Positions 7,391 to 11,057 of a stretch of DNA of 11,057 bases are shown here, piece after piece. The translations under genes and the position numbers were made by a program. The stretch covers positions 1 to 11,057 of the forward strand of contig JAATGE010000662.1 in NCBI GenBank assembly GCA_015654825.1, read 5' to 3'. The notes beneath the pieces were generated by a model. It worked only from the letters and a program-made list of their open reading frames with translations, was not told the DNA's origin and did not search any database. This DNA is from Rhodospirillales bacterium (GTDB lineage: Bacteria > Pseudomonadota > Alphaproteobacteria > Acetobacterales > Acetobacteraceae). Positions within the stretch are counted from its first letter, which is position 1; each line of letters starts with the position of its first letter.

Positions 7391-7522
7391 GAAGGCCAGG
7401 GCTCTGCCCTGGACCCGCTGGGGCCTGAGGCCCCAGACCCCCATTATTTGGGGGGAGACGGCGAAGCTGAATGGGGTCTGGGGACTTGTCCCCAGCGGGT
7501 CCAGGGCAGAGCCCTGGCCTTC
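7391..7522. repeat. Inverted pair of two-hairpin repeat units (end of exporter operon)
   Basis: The left arm 7391-7423 and right arm 7490-7522 are perfect 33-bp inverted complements. With the inner halves the full pair spans 132 bp around a short spacer. Hairpin 2 is CTGGGGCC-TGA-GGCCCCAG in the left unit and CTGGGGAC-TT-GTCCCCAG in the right unit. It begins at the base after the yhhJ TAG. The RNA would fold into a very stable long stem or into four short hairpins. There is no T-run, so it looks like a REP/BIME-type mRNA end rather than a standard intrinsic terminator. Positions 7470-7521 are identical over 52 bp to 2254-2305, in the same orientation. Confidence 0.9.
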
Positions 7523-7530
7523 CTTTGCCT

Positions 7531-7548
7531 TTGCATAGAGTGTTGCAT
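7531..7548 (+). promoter_or_regulatory. Direct repeat TTGCAT-N6-TTGCAT upstream of the AraC regulator
   Basis: TTGCAT occurs at 7531-7536 and 7543-7548, 12 bp apart, about 60 nt before the regulator start. AraC-family proteins often bind direct half-sites, so this could be an autoregulatory site. Two 6-mers are weak evidence. No convincing -35/-10 pair is visible in 7523-7608. Confidence 0.18.
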
Positions 7549-7608
7549 GGGCACCGCCGAACCTAGTACCTTTCAGATCTGCCCGCGCAGGCCGCCTTTA
7601 TTGGGACG

Positions 7609-8565
7609 GTGATTTTGCAGACGCAGTTTTACGATACGGCCTCGCAGCCGCTGATGCGGCGGGGCGAGTTTTGGCTTGATGAAGTCTGCGCCCGCCATCT
7701 CGGCGTGTACGGAAAGACGTACGTCAACTCCAACCCGCTGTTCTACGGGCGGATGGATCTTACCTCCGACCCGGCTTTCTCGGTGACGCGCCTGACGTGC
7801 TCGGCGGGCACCGGGCATCGGCGGCCGGAGGATGTGCGTCGATGGACGCATGATTCGGCGGTGATCTACATTCAGCGCGGGCGGGGCGCCGTGTGGCGGC
7901 AGCGCGGCCGGGAGTTGGTGCTGCGCAGCGGCGACGTGATGGTTGCCAATCCGGACGAGCCGTACGATGTGGCGACGGACGGCGATTTCGACCTGATTTC
8001 GTTCTTCGTGCCGCGCTCCCTGCTGACCGGGCATTTTTATCCCAGCGATCCGGACCGCCCGCGGCTGCTGTCGCGCGAGCAGCCTGGCTCCGACCTGGCG
8101 TCGCGGTTCGGCACCGATCTGGCCGGGCGGATCGGCGAATTGTCGGCGCCCGAGGCGCAGGCGATGGTCGATGCGATGGCGCGCCTTGTTGCGGTGGCGG
8201 CGGGGGCGGCGGCGCCGGCGCACGGGGCGGCGGTGCGGCGGGCGCGGCTGGATCAGGCGCGCGCGTATATCGAGCGGAACATGGGCGATCCGGCGCTGAC
8301 GCCCGCGAGTTGCGCGAAAGCGCTCGGTGTTTCGGTGCGGGCGCTGCACATGGCGTTCGAGCCGACCGGGGAGAGCTTTTCGCAGGTGTTGCAGCAATAT
8401 CGGCTGGAGCGCTGCTATGTGCTGCTGCGCAGCCCGACGGCGGGCGGGCGGGCGGTTTCGGATATCGCGTTTGCGTGCGGGTTCGGCAGCCTGGCTGGGT
8501 TTTATCGCGCCTTCAGCCGCAGTTACGGGGCTTCGCCGACCGACATTCGGGCCGAGGCTGCCTGA
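7609..8565 (+). CDS. AraC-family transcriptional regulator with N-terminal sensor domain
   Basis: A 318-residue regulator. Residues ~20-190 look like the cupin-type AraC_binding_2 sensor fold (RLTCSAGTGH, then a beta-rich SAVIYIQRGRGAVWRQRGRELVLRSGDVMVANPDEPYD). An Ala-rich linker (~192-209) follows, then the double helix-turn-helix (~213-313) with AVSDIAFACGFGSLAGFYRAFSR. The ligand cannot be read from sequence. The start is uncertain: GTG 7609 opens the frame but GGGA is only about 2 nt away; TTG 7615 has better spacing, and ATG 7654 would remove 15 residues. It lies downstream of the exporter operon, separated from it by the repeat pair, so it likely has its own promoter. Its DNA-binding domain is a paralogue of the short regulator at 1629-2078. 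The exporter operon between them is a natural candidate target, though this is inference from position. Confidence 0.9.
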   Translation: MILQTQFYDTASQPLMRRGEFWLDEVCARHLGVYGKTYVNSNPLFYGRMDLTSDPAFSVTRLTCSAGTGHRRPEDVRRWTHDSAVIYIQRGRGAVWRQRGRELVLRSGDVMVANPDEPYDVATDGDFDLISFFVPRSLLTGHFYPSDPDRPRLLSREQPGSDLASRFGTDLAGRIGELSAPEAQAMVDAMARLVAVAAGAAAPAHGAAVRRARLDQARAYIERNMGDPALTPASCAKALGVSVRALHMAFEPTGESFSQVLQQYRLERCYVLLRSPTAGGRAVSDIAFACGFGSLAGFYRAFSRSYGASPTDIRAEAA

Positions 8566-8599
8566 GCGCAGGCCAGGTCAGTTGGCCTCGCCGACCAAG

Positions 8600-8756
8600 G
8601 GGCTCCGCCCCCTGGACCCAAGACGGCGTGCCGCCGCTATCGTTAGCACTGCGCGGCGGGAATCTTCTGTATCATACCAACCGCCGGAAATCTTGACTCC
8701 TGCGGCCGTGTCCAGGGCGCGGATAAGGGCAGGAAGGCCAGGGCTCTGCCCTGGAC
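8600..8756. repeat. Degraded or partial repeat units in the araC-moaE convergent gap
   Basis: This 157-nt stretch has no gene. It starts with a variant hairpin (GGGGCTCCGCCCC followed by CTGGACCC). It ends with the first half only of a standard unit (8732-8756, hairpin CCAGGGC-TCT-GCCCTGG), which stops where the moaE stop codon begins. TTAGCACTGCGCGGC (8643-8657) differs at one base from 2160-2174 in the spacer of the first pair, so the segment appears to be a decayed relative of that element. It lies between convergent genes and may act as a two-way mRNA end. Confidence 0.6.
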
Positions 8757-9239
8757 TTAACTTCCGCTGTCGTTCCTGGGCGGGAGCGAGGACCAGCGGT
8801 CGGCGTCGGCTTCGTCCTGGGCGAGGGCGGCGACCCAAATGGCGGATCCGTCCGACAGGTGCTCCTGCTTCCAGAACGGGGCCCTGGTCTTCAGCCAGTC
8901 GATCAGGAATTCCGTCGCCTGCAGCGCGGCGCGCCGGTGCGAGGCGGCGGTGGCGACGAACACGATCGGGTCGCCGGGCAGCAGCCGGCCGAAGCGGTGG
9001 ATGATCGTGCATCCGAGCAGGGAAAAGCGCTGCTCGGCTTGCGCCGCGATGCGGCGGATCGCGGGCTCCGTCATGGCCGGGTAGTGCTCGAGCGTCATGG
9101 CGACGATCGGGTGGGCGGCATCGCTGCGCACCACGCCGGTGAACGTTGCGATGGCGCCGGCCTGGGGTGCGGCCGCCTGAAGCGCGGCGATCTCCGCGCC
9201 GGGGTCGAAGGTTTCCGATTGTACCGCGATCCTCGGCAT
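8757..9239 (-). CDS. moaE: Molybdopterin synthase catalytic (large) subunit MoaE
   Basis: A 160-residue cytoplasmic enzyme subunit. With thiocarboxylated MoaD it inserts two sulfurs into precursor Z (cyclic pyranopterin monophosphate) to make molybdopterin for the molybdenum cofactor. The expected active-site residues are present: ATFTGVVR (F33, R38), SHRR (H101, R102), DWLKTRAPFWKQEH (K117, K124, with the same 7-residue spacing as K119/K126 of the E. coli enzyme) and the final GSAIWV. The C-terminus extends ~24 residues past that motif. I chose ATG 9239 because GAGG lies 6 nt upstream on the minus strand; GTG 9251 would add four residues. It follows moaD on the same strand after a 107-nt gap that holds one repeat unit. 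Confidence 0.96.
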   Translation of the reverse strand: MPRIAVQSETFDPGAEIAALQAAAPQAGAIATFTGVVRSDAAHPIVAMTLEHYPAMTEPAIRRIAAQAEQRFSLLGCTIIHRFGRLLPGDPIVFVATAASHRRAALQATEFLIDWLKTRAPFWKQEHLSDGSAIWVAALAQDEADADRWSSLPPRNDSGS

Positions 9240-9264
9240 GTCAGGCCTCACGCGCAGCGGTAAC

Positions 9265-9316
9265 GGGGGTCTGGGGCCTCAGGCCCCAGCAGGTCCAGGG
9301 CAGAGGCCTGGCCTTT
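9265..9316 (-). repeat. Single two-hairpin repeat unit between moaD and moaE
   Basis: Read on the minus strand (the direction of moa transcription) it has hairpin 1 with one mismatch (CCAGGCC-TCT-GCCCTGG), then a perfect hairpin 2, CTGGGGCCTGAGGCCCCAG. It fills half of the 107-nt moaD-moaE gap, ending 25 nt before the moaE ATG. It may cause partial termination, protect upstream mRNA, or be a neutral insertion. Confidence 0.85.
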
Positions 9317-9346
9317 CCTCGAGAACCAATCACCGCCGGGGGAACA

Positions 9347-9607
9347 TCAACCACCCGTGATGGGCGGAAAGAATGCGACCTCGTCGCCGGCGGCGATGGC
9401 GGTTTCGGGGCGCGCGAATTCCTGGTTGACGGCGGCGCGCACCAGGCGCGGGTCGGCGAAGGCGGCGGCGTAGCCGGCGCTTCGGGTGCGCAGAAAGGCA
9501 ATCAGGTCGCCGAGCGTGGCGACGCCTTCGGGCAGCGGGAGTTCCTCCTCGCCGTGGCCGGTGCGTTCGCGCAGCCAGGCGAAATACAGGATGCGGAGAC
9601 TGGCCAT
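9347..9607 (-). CDS. moaD: Molybdopterin synthase sulfur-carrier (small) subunit MoaD
   Basis: An 86-residue ubiquitin-like protein. Its C-terminal diglycine, seen here as VAFFPPITGG, is adenylated and then thiocarboxylated (by MoeB-type enzymes) to deliver sulfur to MoaE. The fold is supported by the N-terminal strand RILYFAWLRERTG, the LPEGVATLGDLIAFLR helix region and NQEFARPETAIAAGDEVAFF near the end. Start: ATG 9607, 17 nt after the lipoprotein stop. Length and C-terminus match the family. No molybdopterin adenylyl- or sulfurtransferase gene lies in the window, so those partners must be elsewhere. Confidence 0.95.
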   Translation of the reverse strand: MASLRILYFAWLRERTGHGEEELPLPEGVATLGDLIAFLRTRSAGYAAAFADPRLVRAAVNQEFARPETAIAAGDEVAFFPPITGG

Positions 9608-9624
9608 GATGTGGCCGGGCGGCG

Positions 9625-10194
9625 CTATTTCGGCGGCGGCGGCGTCGGGATGGTGGTGACGTTGCCGGTGGGGCCGATCACGGTGCTGGTGCCGTTGCCG
9701 TTCGGCACGACGATGGCGCCGGGCATGCCGTTGGAGCCGCCGATCTCCTTGTAGCGCTCGCCGCCGCCGATCGGCAGCGCGCGGCCGCCCGGGAGCGGCA
9801 CCAGGTTGCCGGAGAAGCTTGGCGTCGGCGGGGGCCGGGTGGGCTCCGGCGGCGAGATATCGAAGCCGGGCAGCGACGGCAGCGTCGGCAGGGGTGCCAA
9901 TCCGGCGCCGGGTGTCGCGCCCTGATTGTTGATTTCCGCCATCTGCTGCTTTTGCAGGTCCTTCAGCGTGGGCACCGGCAGCGGCGGGCCGGGCCAGATG
10001 TCGCCGGCCTCGGTCAGCAGGGGGGCGCCGGCGACTTTGGTGCCCTGCTCGGCGCGCTGAAAATTCTCGCTGCTGCCGGTCGGGCCGTTGGGGTTCTGCC
10101 AGGGGAAGGTGAACGAGTCGGCCTGGTAGCGCCAGAAGCCGGACCCGGCACAGCCGCTGAGCAGCAGGCTCGCTAGCAATATGGAATGCCGCAT
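9625..10194 (-). CDS. Proline-rich lipoprotein of unknown function
   Basis: A 189-residue protein with a clear lipoprotein signal, MRHSILLASLLLSGC, with lipobox LLSGC and Cys15 as the lipidation site. It should be exported by Sec and anchored to a membrane. The mature part has an N-terminal segment with aromatics (GFWRYQADSFTFPWQNP), a charged LKDLQKQQMAEINNQG helix, then Pro/Gly-rich low-complexity sequence ending NVTTIPTPPPPK. No catalytic motif is visible. Start: ATG 10194 has GGGAGAGG about 7 nt upstream on the minus strand; the frame open further upstream merely translates repeat DNA. It is the first gene of the lipoprotein-moaD-moaE run and is divergent from uvrB. A link to molybdenum cofactor synthesis is not implied by sequence; co-transcription may be incidental. 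I do not recognise a named family. Confidence 0.85.
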   Translation of the reverse strand: MRHSILLASLLLSGCAGSGFWRYQADSFTFPWQNPNGPTGSSENFQRAEQGTKVAGAPLLTEAGDIWPGPPLPVPTLKDLQKQQMAEINNQGATPGAGLAPLPTLPSLPGFDISPPEPTRPPPTPSFSGNLVPLPGGRALPIGGGERYKEIGGSNGMPGAIVVPNGNGTSTVIGPTGNVTTIPTPPPPK

Positions 10195-10248
10195 TGGGGG
10201 GCCTCTCCCGGGATAGGTGCCGCGGTCGGTGCAAAACGAACAGGTAGC

Positions 10249-10300
10249 AAGGCCAGGGCTCTGCCCTGGACCCGCTGGGGCCAGTAGGCCCCAGACCCCG
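10249..10300 (+). repeat. Single two-hairpin repeat unit between the lipoprotein gene and uvrB
   Basis: Plus orientation: hairpin 1 CCAGGGC-TCT-GCCCTGG, then hairpin 2 CTGGGGCC-AGTA-GGCCCCAG. It lies in the 227-nt divergent gap, 55 nt upstream of the lipoprotein ATG and 121 nt before the uvrB ATG. This is an unusual place for a repeat that otherwise follows genes. No GAAC-N7-GTTC (alphaproteobacterial LexA box) is visible in this gap. Confidence 0.85.
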
Positions 10301-10421
10301 TTTTGTTTAGTCGGGGGACCGGTGGGGGGCAAGATCGGGCCGCGGGACGCCGGGCTTTTCACTTGGGGTGGGGGCGCCCATCTCTGGACGTCCCCTCTTT
10401 GTTCGGGACCCTGGAGCCGCC

Positions 10422-11057
<636 letters not shown>

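Noticed and set aside
7391..7522. Classic intrinsic terminator after yhhJ
   Set aside because: The stem is very stable but no T-run follows in either direction, so I list it as a repeat pair that may act as an mRNA end.
9608..10234. MoaD extended upstream on the minus strand to 10234
   Set aside because: The extra 209 codons lie opposite or out of frame with the lipoprotein gene and are compositionally odd. ATG 9607 gives an 86-residue MoaD of normal length.
7391..10300. Repeat units as a CRISPR array or integron attachment sites
   Set aside because: Units are dispersed, present in both orientations, and not regularly spaced by unique spacers. No cas or integrase gene is near.
10195..10421. 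LexA (SOS) box upstream of uvrB
   Set aside because: GAAC occurs at 10238, but no GTTC follows at the 7-nt spacing required by the alphaproteobacterial consensus.

Overview
The window looks like chromosome of a GC-rich alphaproteobacterium. The GC-rich codon use, the form of the molybdopterin and UvrB proteins, and a dispersed two-hairpin repeat resembling repeats I associate with Acetobacteraceae/Rhodospirillales all point that way. The family assignment is an inference from memory. No tRNA, rRNA, CRISPR array, transposase or phage gene was found.

Layout, left to right. (1) 1-1387, minus strand: an ECF-type sigma factor followed 114 nt downstream by a Ser/Thr protein kinase that runs off the left edge, a two-gene signalling unit. 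(2) 1388-1628: divergent control region with a 9-bp inverted repeat. (3) 1629-2078, plus: a short AraC-type DNA-binding protein with no sensor domain. (4) 2108-2305: an inverted pair of repeat units. (5) 2386-7390, plus: a transporter operon made of a possible 27-codon leader ORF, a YhiI-type HlyD membrane-fusion protein, an RbbA-type double-ATPase/permease fusion, and a YhhJ-type ABC-2 permease. This is the gene set known from E. coli (yhiI, rbbA, yhhJ). (6) 7391-7522: a second inverted repeat pair directly after the yhhJ stop. (7) 7609-8565, plus: a full-length AraC-family regulator whose DNA-binding half is about half identical to that of the short regulator in (3). (8) 8566-8756: a degraded stretch with repeat fragments. 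(9) 8757-10194, minus: a proline-rich lipoprotein, moaD and moaE. MoaD and MoaE form molybdopterin synthase, and a repeat unit lies between their genes. (10) 10195-11057: divergent promoter region with another repeat unit, then the start of uvrB (plus), cut by the right edge.

How it fits together. The central operon should build an inner-membrane ABC-2 type exporter with a periplasmic adaptor, possibly controlled by one or both flanking AraC paralogues. The sigma/kinase pair is probably an independent phospho-signalling unit. The moa and uvrB genes are housekeeping. The most notable non-coding feature is the repeat family. Each unit has two hairpins, the second shows a compensatory base-pair change between copies, and an exact 52-bp copy lies on each side of the transporter operon in direct orientation. 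No wholly new system is evident. The best leads are the leader ORF, the regulator pair and the repeat family.
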